From Ptiloglossa arizonensis (Eukaryota; Arthropoda; Insecta; Hymenoptera; Colletidae), in assembly GCF_051014685.1 (NCBI RefSeq), contig NW_027478419.1:496001-560000 (forward strand): DNA of 64,000 nt. The letters run 5' to 3'. This document shows positions 24,110 to 35,785 of this stretch, piece by piece; position 1 is the stretch's first letter, and each line of letters opens with the position of its first letter. The position numbers and the translations under genes were made by a program. The notes beneath the pieces were generated by a model. The model saw only the letters and a program-made list of their open reading frames with translations, did not search any database and was not told the origin of the DNA.

Positions 24110-25927
24110 CCCTATGCCGTTCTAGTTACTCGTTTCGAGCATCAGAACTGCGAAAATTTTGAGTTTCTCAAGCGTTTCTTACCTCCAAACTGCCATATCT
24201 CGCGAACGGATTGATCAATCCGCAAAATTTCTGTTGCATCTGAAAGTAGAAACTCGCCCGATTACAACGGTATGCGTACTTTTCCCCTATGCCGTTCTAG
24301 TTACTCGTTTCGAGCATCAGAACTGCGAAAATTTTGAGTTTCTCAAGCTTTTCTTATTTCCAAACTGCCATATCTCGCGAACGGATTGATCAATCCGCAA
24401 AATTTCTGTGGCATCTGAAAGTAGAAACTCGCCCGATTACAACGGTATGCGCACTTTTCCCCTAGGCGGTTCTAGTTATTCGTTTCGAGCATCAGAACTG
24501 CGAAAATTTTGAGTTTCTCAAGCGTTTCTTACATCCAAAGTGCCATATCTCGCGAACGGATTGATCAATCCGCAAAATTTCTGTTGCATCTGAAAGTAAA
24601 AACTCGCCCGATTACAACGGTATGCGTACTTTTCCCCTATGCCGTTCTAGTTACTCGTTTCGAGCATCAGAACTGCGAAAATTTTGAGTTTCTCAAGCGT
24701 TTCTTATTTCCAAACTGCCATATCTCGGGAACGGATTGACCTATCCGCAAAATTTCTGTTGCGTCTGAAAGTAGAAACTCGCCCGATTACAACGGTATGT
24801 GTAGTTTTCCCCTAGGCCGTTCCAGTTATTCCTTTCGAGCATCAGAACTGCGAAAATTTTGAGTTTCTGAAGCGTTTCTTACCTCCAAACTGCCATATCT
24901 CGCGAACGGATTGATTAATCCGCAAAATTTCTGTTGCATCTGAAAGTAGAAACTCGCCCGATTACAACGGTATGCGGACTTTTCCCCTATGCCGTTCTAG
25001 TTACTCGTTTCGAGCATCAGAACTGCGAAAATTTTGAGTTTCTCAAGCGTTTCTTACCTCCAAACTGCCATATCTCGCGAACGGATTGATCAATCCGCAA
25101 AATTTCTGTTGCATCTGAAAGTAGAAACTCGCCCGATTACAACGGTATGCGTACTTTTCCCCTATGCCGTTCTAGTTACTCGTTTCGAGCATCAGAACTG
25201 CGAAAATTTTGAGTTTCTCAAGCTTTTCTTATTTCCAAACTGCCATATCTCGCGAACGGATTGATCAATCCGCAAAATTTCTGTGGCATCTGAAAGTAGA
25301 AACTCGCCCGATTACAACGGTATGCGCACTTTTCCCCTAGGCGGTTCTAGTTATTCGTTTCGAGCATCAGAACTGCGAAAATTTTGAGTTTCTCAAGCGT
25401 TTCTTACATCCAAAGTGCCATATCTCGCGAACGGATTGATCAATCCGCAAAATTTCTGTTGCATCTGAAAGTAAAAACTCGCCCGATTACAACGGTATGC
25501 GTACTTTTCCCCTATGCCGTTCTAGTTACTCGTTTCGAGCATCAGAACTGCGAAAATTTTGAGTTTCTCAAGCGTTTCTTATTTCCAAACTGCCATATCT
25601 CGGGAACGGATTGACCTATCCGCAAAATTTCTGTTGCGTCTGAAAGTAGAAACTCGCCCGATTACAACGGTATGTGTAGTTTTCCCCTAGGCCGTTCCAG
25701 TTATTCCTTTCGAGCATCAGAACTGCGAAAATTTTGAGTTTCTGAAGCGTTTCTTACCTCCAAACTGCCATATCTCGCGAACGGATTGATTAATCCGCAA
25801 AATTTCTGTTGCATCTGAAAGTAGAAACTCGCCCGATTACAACGGTATGCGGACTTTTCCCCTATGCCGTTCTAGTTACTCGTTTCGAGCATCAGAACTG
25901 CGAAAATTTTGAGTTTCTCAAGCGTTT
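24110..25927 (+). repeat. Five-monomer tandem duplication, 875-bp period
   Basis: About 24,110-25,052 is repeated at 24,985-25,927. Rare variants shared at exactly 875 bp are CAAGCTTTTC, AAAGTGCC with GTAAAAACTC, TCTCGGGAACGG (loss of TCGCGA, near 24,725 and 25,600), TTTCTGAAGCG (24,856 and 25,731), loop TGATTA and GTATGCGGAC. I saw no differences between the copies. Confidence 0.85.
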
Positions 25928-26777
25928 CTTATTTCCAAACTGCCATATCTCGCGAACGGATTGACCTATCCGCAAAATTTCTGTTGCGTCTGAAAGTAGA
26001 AACTCGCCCGATTACAACGGTATGCGTACTTTTCCCCTATGCCGTTCAGGTTATTCGTTTCGAGCATCAGAACTGCGAAAATTTTGAGTTTCTCAAGCGT
26101 TTCTTACCTCCAAACTGCCATATCTCGCGAACGGATTGAACTATCCGCAAAATTTCTGTGGCATCTGAAAGTAGAAACTCGCCCGATTACAACGGTATGC
26201 GCACTTTTCCCCTAGGCGGTTCTAGTTATTCGTTTCGAGCATCAGAACTGCGAAAATTTTGAGTTTCTCAAGCGTTTCTTACCTCCAAACTGCCATATCT
26301 CGCGAACGGATTGATCAATCCGCAAAATTTCTGTTGCATCTGAAAGTAGAAACTCGCCCGATTACAACGGTATGCGTACTTTTCCCCTATGCCGTTCTAG
26401 TTACTCGTTTCGAGCATCAGAACTGCGAAAATTTTGAGTTTCTCAAGCGTTTCTTACTTCCAAACTGCCATATCTCGCGAACGGATCGACCAATCCGCAA
26501 AATTTCTGTTGCATGTGCAAGTAGAAACTCGCCCGATTACAACGGTATGCGCACTTTTCCCCTAGGCGGTTCTAGTTATTCGTTTCGAGCATCAGAACTG
26601 CGAAAATTTTGAGTTTCTCAAGCGTTTCTTACCTCCAAACTGCCATATCTCGCGAACGGATTGACCTATCCGCAAAATTTCTGTTGCATCTGAAAGTAGA
26701 AACTCGCCCGATTACAACGGTATGCGCACTTTTCCCCTAGGCGGTTCTAGTTACTCGTTTCGAGCATCAGAACTGCG

Positions 26778-27476
26778 AAAATTTTGAGTTTCTCAAGCGT
26801 TTCTTATTTCCAAACTGCCATATCTCGCGAACGGATTGACCTATCCGCAAAATTTCTGTTGCGTCTGAAAGTAGAAACTCGCCCGATTACAACGGTATGC
26901 GTACTTTTCCCCTATGCCGTTCAGGTTATTCGTTTCGAGCATCAGAACTGCGAAAATTTTGAGTTCCTCAAGCGTTTCTTACATCCAAACTGCCATATCT
27001 CGCGAACGGATTGCCGATCCGCAAAATTTCTGTTGCATCTGAAAGTAGAAACTCGCCCGATTACAACGGTATGCGCAATTTTCCCCTAGGCCGTTCTAGT
27101 TATTCGTTTCGAGCATCAGAACTGCGCAAATTTTGAGTTTCTCAAGCGTTTCTTACCTCCAAACTGAAATATCTCGCGAACGGATTGACCAATCCGCAAA
27201 ATTTCTGTTGCGTCTGAAAGTGGAAACTCGCCCGATTACAACGGTGTGCGTACTATTCCCCTTGGCCGTTCTAGTTACTCGTTTCGAGCATCAGAACTGC
27301 GAAAATTTTGTGTTTCTCAAGCGTTTCTTATATCCAAACTGCCATATCTCGCGAACGAATTGATCAATCCGCAAAATTTCTGTTGCATCTGAAAGTAGAA
27401 ACTCGCCCGATTACAACGGTATGCGTACTTTTCCCCTATGCCGTTCTAGTTACTCGTTTCGAGCATCAGAACTGCG
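26778..27476 (+). repeat. Four-monomer cassette, copy 6
   Basis: Same order of monomers, 4,900 bp (28 monomers) after copy 5. It has the ordinary CTCGCCCGATT and so was not derived from the version with CTCGCTCGATT. Confidence 0.85.
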
Positions 27477-29039
27477 AAAATTTTGAGTTTCTCAAGCGTT
27501 TCTTACATCCAAACTGCCATATCTCGCGAACGGATCGACCAATCCGCAAAATTTCTGTTGCATCTGCAAGTAGAAACCTGCCCGATTGCAACGGTATGCG
27601 TACTTTCCCTCTAGGCCGTTCTAGTTATTCGTTTCGAGCATCAGAACTGCGAAAATTTTGAGTTTCTCAAGCGTTTCTTACTTCCAAACTGCCATATCTC
27701 GCGAACGGATCGACCAATCCGCAAAATTTCTGTTGCATGTGCAAGTAGAAACTCGCCCGATTACAACGGTATGCGCACTTTTCCCCTAGGCGGTTCTAGT
27801 TATTCGTTTCGAGCATCAGAACTGCGAAAATTTTGAGTTTCTGAAGCGTTTCTTTCCTCCAAACTGCCATATCTCGCGAACGGATTGACCTATCCGCAAA
27901 ATTTCTGTTGCATCTGAAAGTAGAAACTCGCCCGATTACAACGGTATGCGCACTTTTCCCCTAGGCGGTTCAGGTTATTCGTTTCGAGCATCAGAACTGC
28001 AGAAAATTTTGAGTTTCTCAAGCGTTTCTTACCTCCAAACTGCCATATCTCGCGAACGGATTGACCTATCCGCAAAATTTCTGTTGCATCTGAAAGTAGA
28101 AACTTGCCCGATTACAACGGTATGCGCACTTTTCCCCTAGGCGGTTCTAGTTATTCGTTTCGAGCATCAGAACTGCGAAAATTTTGAGTTTCTCAAGCGT
28201 TTCTTACATCCAAACTGCCATATCTCGCGAACGGATTGATCAATCCGCAAAATTTCTGTTGCATCTGAAAGTAGAAACACGCCCGATTACAACGGTATGC
28301 GTACTTTTCCCCTATGCCGTTCTAGTTACTCGTTTCGAGCATCAGAACTGCGAAAATTTTGAGTTTCTCAAGCGTTTCTTATTTCCAAACTGCCATATCT
28401 CGCGAACGGATTGACCTATCCGCAAAATTTCTGTTGCGTCTGAAAGTAGAAACTCGCCCGATTACAACGGTATGTGTAGTTTTCCCCTAGGCCGTTCCAG
28501 TTATTCCTTTCGAGCATCAGAACTGCGAAAATTTTGAGTTCCTCAAGCGTTTCTTACATCCAAACTGCCATATCTCGCGAACGGATCGACCAATCCGCAA
28601 AATTTCTGTTGCATCTGAAAGTAGAAACTCGCCCGATTACAACGGTATGCGTACTTTTCCCCTATGCCGTTCTAGTTACTCGTTTCGAGCATCAGAACTG
28701 CGAAAATTTTGAGTTTCTCAAGCGTTTCTTACATCCAAACGGCCATATCTCGCGAACGGATTGAACAATCCGCAAAATTTCTGTTGCATCTGAAAGTAGA
28801 AACTCACCCGATTACAACGGTATGCGTACTCTTCCCCTATGCCGTTCTAGTTACTCGTTTCGAGCATCAGAACTGCGAAAATTTTGAGTTTCTCAAGCGT
28901 TTCTTACCTCCAAACTGCCATATCTCGCGAACGGATTGATCAATCCGCAAAATTTCTGTTGCATCTGAAAGTAGAAACTCGCCCGATTACAACGGTATGC
29001 GTACTTTTCCCCTATGCCGTTCTAGTTACTCGTTTCGAG

Positions 29040-30110
29040 CATCAGAACTGCGCAAATTTTGAGTTTCTCAAGCGTTTCTTACCTCCAAACTGAAATATCT
29101 CGCGAACGGATTGACCAATCCGCAAAATTTCTGTTGCGTCTGAAAGTGGAAACTCGCCCGATTACAACGGTGTGCGTACTATTCCCCTTGGCCGTTCTAG
29201 TTACTCGTTTCGAGCATCAGAACTGCGAAAATTTTGTGTTTCTCAAGCGTTTCTTATATCCAAACTGCCATATCTCGCGAACGAATTGATCAATCCGCAA
29301 AATTTCTGTTGCATCTGAAAGTAGAAACTCGCTCGATTACAACGGTATGCGTACTTTTCCCCTATGCCGTTCTAGTTACTCGTTTCGAGCATCAGAACTG
29401 CGAAAATTTTGAGTTTCTCAAGCGTTTCTTACATCCAAACTGCCATATCTCGCGAACGGATCGACCAATCCTCAAAATTTCTGTTGCATCTGCAAGTAGA
29501 AACCTGCCCGATTGCAACGGTATGCGTACTTTCCCCCTAGGCCGTTCTAGTTATTCGTTTCGAGCATCAGAACTGCGAAAATTTTGAGTTTCTCAAGCGT
29601 TTCTTACTTCCAAACTGCCATATCTCGCGAACGGATCGACCAATCCGCAAAATTTCTGTTGCATGTGCAAGTAGAAACTCGCCCGATTACAACGGTATGC
29701 GCACTTTTCCCCTAGGCGGTTCTAGTTATTCGTTTCGAGCATCAGAACTGCGAAAATTTTGAGTTTCTCAAGCGTTTCTTACCTCCAAACTGCCATATCT
29801 CGCGAACGGATTGACCTATCCGCAAAATTTCTGTGGCATCTGAAAGTAGAAACTCGCCCGATTACAACGGTATGCGCACTTTTCCCCTAGGCGGTTCTAG
29901 TTATTCGTTTCGAGCATCAGAACTGCGAAAATTTTGAGTTTCTCAAGCGTTTCTTACCTCCAAAGTGCCATATCTCGCGAACGGATTGATCAATCCGCAA
30001 AATTTCTGTTGCATCTGAAAGTAGAAACTCGCCCGATTACAACGGTATGCGTACTTTTCCCCTATGCCGTTCTAGTTACTCGTTTCGAGCATCAGAACTG
30101 CGAAAATTTT
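29040..30110 (+). repeat. Block copied from the 22.2-23.3 kb region
   Basis: Corresponds to about 22,214-23,284 at a lag of 6,826 bp (39 monomers plus one). It shares private changes CTCGCTCGATT (22,504 and 29,330) and AATCCTCAAAATTT (22,643 and 29,469). It begins abruptly: at 29,050 a CCCCTATGCC monomer passes directly into the GCGCAAATTTT/CTGAAATATC monomer without the usual two preceding cassette members, marking a recombination joint. Confidence 0.75.
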
Positions 30111-31678
30111 GAGTTTCTCAAGCGTTTCTTACCTCCAAACTGCCATATCTCGCGAACGGATTGACCTATCCGCAAAATTTCTGTTGCATCTGAAAGTAGA
30201 AACTCGCCCGATTACAACGGTATGCGCACTTTTCCCCTAGGCGGTTCAGGTTATTCGTTTCGAGCATCAGAACTGCAGAAAATTTTGAGTTTCTCAAGCG
30301 TTTCTTACCTCCAAACTGCCATATCTCGCGAACGGATTGACCTATCCGCAAAATTTCTGTTGCATCTGAAAGTAGAAACTTGCCCGATTACAACGGTATG
30401 CGCACTTTTCCCCTAGGCGGTTCTAGTTATTCGTTTCGAGCATCAGAACTGCGAAAATTTTGAGTTTCTCAAGCGTTTCTTACATCCAAACTGCCATATC
30501 TCGCGAACGGATTGATCAATCCGCAAAATTTCTGTTGCATCTGAAAGTAGAAACTCGCCCGATTACAACGGTGTGCGTACTTTTCCCCTATGCCGTTCTA
30601 GTTACTCGTTTCGAGCATCAGAACTGCGAAAATTTTGAGTTTCTCAAGCGTTTCTTATTTCCAAACTGCCATATCTCGCGAACGGATTGACCTATCCGCA
30701 AAATTTCTGTTGCGTCTGAAAGTAGAAACTCGCCCGATTACAACGGTATGTGTAGTTTTCCCCTAGGCCGTTCCAGTTATTCCTTTCGAGCATCAGAACT
30801 GCGAAAATTTTGAGTTCCTCAAGCGTTTCTTACATCCAAACTGCCATATCTCGCGAACGGATTGATCAATCCGCAAAATTTCTGTTGCATCTGAAAGTAG
30901 AAACTCGCCCGATTACAACGGTATGCGTACTTTTCCCCTATGCCGTTCTAGTTACTCGTTTCGAGCATCAGAACTGCGAAAATTTTGAGTTTCTCAAGCG
31001 TTTCTTACATCCAAACGGCCATATCTCGCGAACGGATTGAACAATCCGCAAAATTTCTGTTGCATCTGAAAGTAGAAACTCACCCGATTACAACGGTATG
31101 CGTACTCTTCCCCTATGCCGTTCTAGTTACTCGTTTCGAGCATCAGAACTGCGAAAATTTTGAGTTTCTCAAGCGTTTCTTACCTCCAAACTGCCATATC
31201 TCGCGAACGGATTGATCAATCCGCAAAATTTCTGTTGCATCTGAAAGTAGAAACTCGCCCGATTACAACGGTATGCGTACTTTTCCCCTATGCCGTTCTA
31301 GTTACTCGTTTCGAGCATCAGAACTGCGAAAATTTTGAGTTTCTCAAGCTTTTCTTATTTCCAAACTGCCATATCTCGCGAACGGATTGATCAATCCGCA
31401 AAATTTCTGTGGCATCTGAAAGTAGAAACTCGCCCGATTACAACGGTATGCGCACTTTTCCCCTAGGCGGTTCTAGTTATTCGTTTCGAGCATCAGAACT
31501 GCGAAAATTTTGAGTTTCTCAAGCGTTTCTTACCTCCAAAGTGCCATATCTCGCGAACGGATTGATCAATCCGCAAAATTTCTGTTGCATCTGAAAGTAA
31601 AAACTCGCCCGATTACAACGGTATGCGGACTTTTCCCCTATGCCGTTCTAGTTACTCGTTTCGAGCATCAGAACTGCG

Positions 31679-32377
31679 AAAATTTTGAGTTTCTCAAGCG
31701 TTTCTTATTTCCAAACTGCCATATCTCGCGAACGGATTGACCTATCCGCAAAATTTCTGTTGCGTCTGAAAGTAGAAACTCGCCCGATTACAACGGTATG
31801 CGTACTTTTCCCCTATGCCGTTCAGGTTATTCGTTTCGAGCATCAGAACTGCGAAAATTTTCAGTTCCTCAAGCGTTTCTTACATCCACACTGCCATATC
31901 TCGCGAACGGATTGCCGATCCGCAAAATTTCTGTTGCATCTGAAAGTAGAAACTCGCCCGATTACAACGGTATGCGCAATTTTCCCCTAGGCCGTTCTAG
32001 TTATTCGTTTCGAGCATCAGAACTGCTCAAATTTTGAGTTTCTCAAGCGTTTCTTACCTCCAAACTGAAATATCTCGCGAACGGATTGACCTATCCGCAA
32101 AATTTCTGTTGCGTCTGAAAGTGGAAACTCGCCCGATTACAACGGTGTGCGTACTATTCCCCTTGGCCGTTCTAGTTACTCGTTTCGAGCATCAGAACTG
32201 CGAAAATGTTGTGTTTCTCAAGCGTTTCTTATATCCAAACTGCCATATCTCGCGAACGAATTGATCAATCCGCAAAATTTCTGTTGCATCTGAAAGTAGA
32301 AACTCGCCCGATTACAACGGTATGCGTACTCTTCCCCTATGCCGTTCTAGTTACTCGTTTCGAGCATCGGAACTGCG
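31679..32377 (+). repeat. Four-monomer cassette, copy 7 (diverged)
   Basis: Same order, 4,901 bp after copy 6, but with several private changes: TTTTCAGTTCC, CATCCACACTG, GCTCAAATTTT, loop TGACCT in the third monomer, and GAAAATGTTGTG at the start of the fourth. It is the most diverged full cassette. Confidence 0.8.
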
Positions 32378-33236
32378 AAAATTTTGAGTTTCTCAAGCGT
32401 TTCTTACATCCAAACGGCCATATCTCGCGAACGGATTGAACAATCCGCAAAATTTCTGTTGCATCTGAAAGTAGAAACTCACCCGATTACAACGGTATGC
32501 GTACTCTTCCCCTATGCCGTTCTAGTTACTCGTTTCGAGCATCAGAACTGCGAAAATTTTGAGTTTCTCAAGCGTTTCTTACCTCCAAACTGCCATATCT
32601 CGCGAACGGATTGACCCATCCGCAAAATTTCTGTTGCGTCTGAAAGTAGAAACTCGCCCGATTACAACGGTATGCGCACTTCTCCCCTAGGCCGTTCTAG
32701 TTATTCGTGTCGAGCATCAGAACTGCGAAAATTTTGAGTTTCTCAAGCGTTTCTTACCTCCAAACTGCCATATCTCGCGAACGGATTGACCCATCCGCAA
32801 AATTTCTGTTGCGTCTGAAAGTAGAAACTCGCCCGATTACAACGGTGGGTGTAGTTTTCCCCTAGGCCGTTCTAGTTATTCGTTTCGAGCATCAGAACTG
32901 CGAAAATTTTGAGTTTCTCAAGCGTTTCTTACCTCCAAACTGCCATATCTCGCGAACGGATTCATCAATCCGCAAAATTTCTGTTGCATCTGAAAGTAGA
33001 AACTCGCCCGATTACAACGGTATGCGTACTTTTCCCCTATGCCGTTCTAGTTACTCGTTTCGAGCATCAGAACTGCGAAAATTTTGAGTTTCTCAAGCGT
33101 TTCTTACATCCAAACTGCCATATCTCGCGAACGGATCGACCAATCCGCAAAATTTCTGTTGCATCTGCAAGTAGAAACCTGCCCGTTTGCAACGGTATGC
33201 GTACTTTTCCCCTAGGCGGTTCTAGTTATTCGTTTC

Positions 33237-35031
33237 GAGCATCAGAACTGCGAAAATTTTGAGTTTCTCAAGCGTTTCTTACCTCCAAACTGCCATATCT
33301 CGCGAACGGATTGACCTATCCGCAAAATTTCTGTGGCATCTGAAAGTAGAAACTCGCCCGATTACAACGGTATGCGTACTTTTCCCCTATGCCGTTCTAG
33401 TTACTCGTTTCGAGCATCAGAACTGCGAAAATTTTGAGTTTCTCAAGCGTTTCTTACTTCCAAACTGCCATATCTCGCGAACAGATCGACCAATCCGCAA
33501 AATTTCTGTTGCATGTGCAAGTAGAAACTCGCCCGATTACAACGGTATGCGCACTTTTCCCCTAGGCGGTTCTACTTATTCGTTTCGAGCATCAGAACTG
33601 CGAAAATTTTGAGTTTCTCGAGCGTTTCTTACATCCAAACTGCCATATCTCGCGAACGGATTGACCTATCCGCAAAATTTCTGTTGCATCTGAAAGTAGA
33701 AATTCGCCCGATTACAACGGTATGCGCACTTTTCCCCTAGGCGGTTCTAGTTATTCGTTTCGAGCATCAGAACTGCGAAAATTTTGAGTTTCTCAAGCGT
33801 TTCTTACCTCCAAACTGCCATATCTCGCGAACGGATTGATCAATCCGCAAAATTTCTGTTGCATCTGAAAGTAGAAACTCGCCCGATTACAACGGTATGC
33901 GTACTTTTCCCCTATGCCGTTCTAGTTACTCGTTTCGAGCATCAGAACTGCGAAAATTTTGAGTTTCTCAAGCGTTTCTTATTTCCAAACTGCTATATCT
34001 CGCGAACGGATTGACCTATCCGCAAAATTTCTGTTGCGTCTGAAAGTAGAAACTCGCCCGATTACAACGGTATGTGTAGTTTTCCCCTAGGCCGTTCCAG
34101 TTATTCCTTTCGAGCATCAGAACTGCGAAAATTTTGAGTTTCTCAAGCGTTTCTTACCTCCAAACTGCCATATCTCGCGAACGGATTGACCTATCCGCAA
34201 AATTTCTGTGGCATCTGAAAGTAGAAACTCGCCCGATTACAACGGTATGCGTACTTTTCCCCTATGCCGTTCTAGTTACTCGTTTCGAGCATCAGAACTG
34301 CGAAAATTTTGAGTTTCTCAAGCGTTTCTTACTTCCAAACTGCCATATCTCGCGAACAGATCGACCAATCCGCAAAATTTCTGTTGCATGTGCAAGTAGA
34401 AACTCGCCCGATTACAACGGTATGCGCACTTTTCCCCTAGGCGGTTCTACTTATTCGTTTCGAGCATCAGAACTGCGAAAATTTTGAGTTTCTCGAGCGT
34501 TTCTTACATCCAAACTGCCATATCTCGCGAACGGATTGACCTATCCGCAAAATTTCTGTTGCATCTGAAAGTAGAAATTCGCCCGATTACAACGGTATGC
34601 GCACTTTTCCCCTAGGCGGTTCTAGTTATTCGTTTCGAGCATCAGAACTGCGAAAATTTTGAGTTTCTCAAGCGTTTCTTACCTCCAAACTGCCATATCT
34701 CGCGAACGGATTGATCAATCCGCAAAATTTCTGTTGCATCTGAAAGTAGAAACTCGCCCGATTACAACGGTATGCGTACTTTTCCCCTATGCCGTTCTAG
34801 TTACTCGTTTCGAGCATCAGAACTGCGAAAATTTTGAGTTTCTCAAGCGTTTCTTATTTCCAAACTGCTATATCTCGCGAACGGATTGACCTATCCGCAA
34901 AATTTCTGTTGCGTCTGAAAGTAGAAACTCGCCCGATTACAACGGTATGTGTAGTTTTCCCCTAGGCCGTTCCAGTTATTCCTTTCGAGCATCAGAACTG
35001 CGAAAATTTTGAGTTTCTCAAGCGTTTCTTA
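33237..35031 (+). repeat. Five-monomer tandem duplication, 875-bp period
   Basis: About 33,237-34,156 is repeated at 34,112-35,031. Five private variants recur at exactly 875 bp: AACAGATCG (33,481 and 34,356), GTTCTACTTATTCG (33,568 and 34,443), TTTCTCGAGCG (33,614 and 34,489), GAAATTCGCCC (33,699 and 34,574) and AACTGCTATATC (33,988 and 34,863). I saw no differences. Confidence 0.87.
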
Positions 35032-35785
35032 TTTCCAAACTGCCATATCTCGCGAACGGATTGACCTATCCGCAAAATTTCTGTTGCGTCTGAAAGTAGA
35101 AACTCGCCCGATTACAACGGTATGCGTACTTTTCCCCTATGCCGTTCAGGTTATTCGTTTCGAGCATCAGAACTGCGAAAATTTTGAGTTCCTCAAGCGT
35201 TTCTTACATCCAAACTGCCATATCTCGCGAACGGATTGATCAATCCGCAAAATTTCTGTTGCATCTGAAAGTAGAAACTCGCCCGATTACAACGGTATGC
35301 GTACTTTTCCCCTATGCCGTTCTAGTTACTCGTTTCGAGCATCAGAACTGCGAAAATTTTGAGTTTCTCAAGCGTTTCTTACATCCAAACGGCCATATCT
35401 CGCGAACGGATTGAACAATCCGCAAAATTTCTGTTGCATCTGAAAGTAGAAACTCACCCGATTACAACGGTATGCGTACTCTTCCCCTATGCCGTTCTAG
35501 TTACTCGTTTCGAGCATCAGAACTGCGAAAATTTTGAGTTTCTCAAGCGTTTCTTACCTCCAAACTGCCATATCTCGCGAACGGATTGATCAATCCGCAA
35601 AATTTCTGTTGCATCTGAAAGTAGAAACTCGCCCGATTACAACGGTATGCGTACTTTTCCCCTATGCCGTTCTAGTTACTCGTTTCGAGCATCAGAACTG
35701 CGAAAATTTTCAGTTTCTCAAGCTTTTCTTATTTCCAAACTGCCATATCTCGCGAACGGATTGATCAATCCGCAAAATTTCTGTG

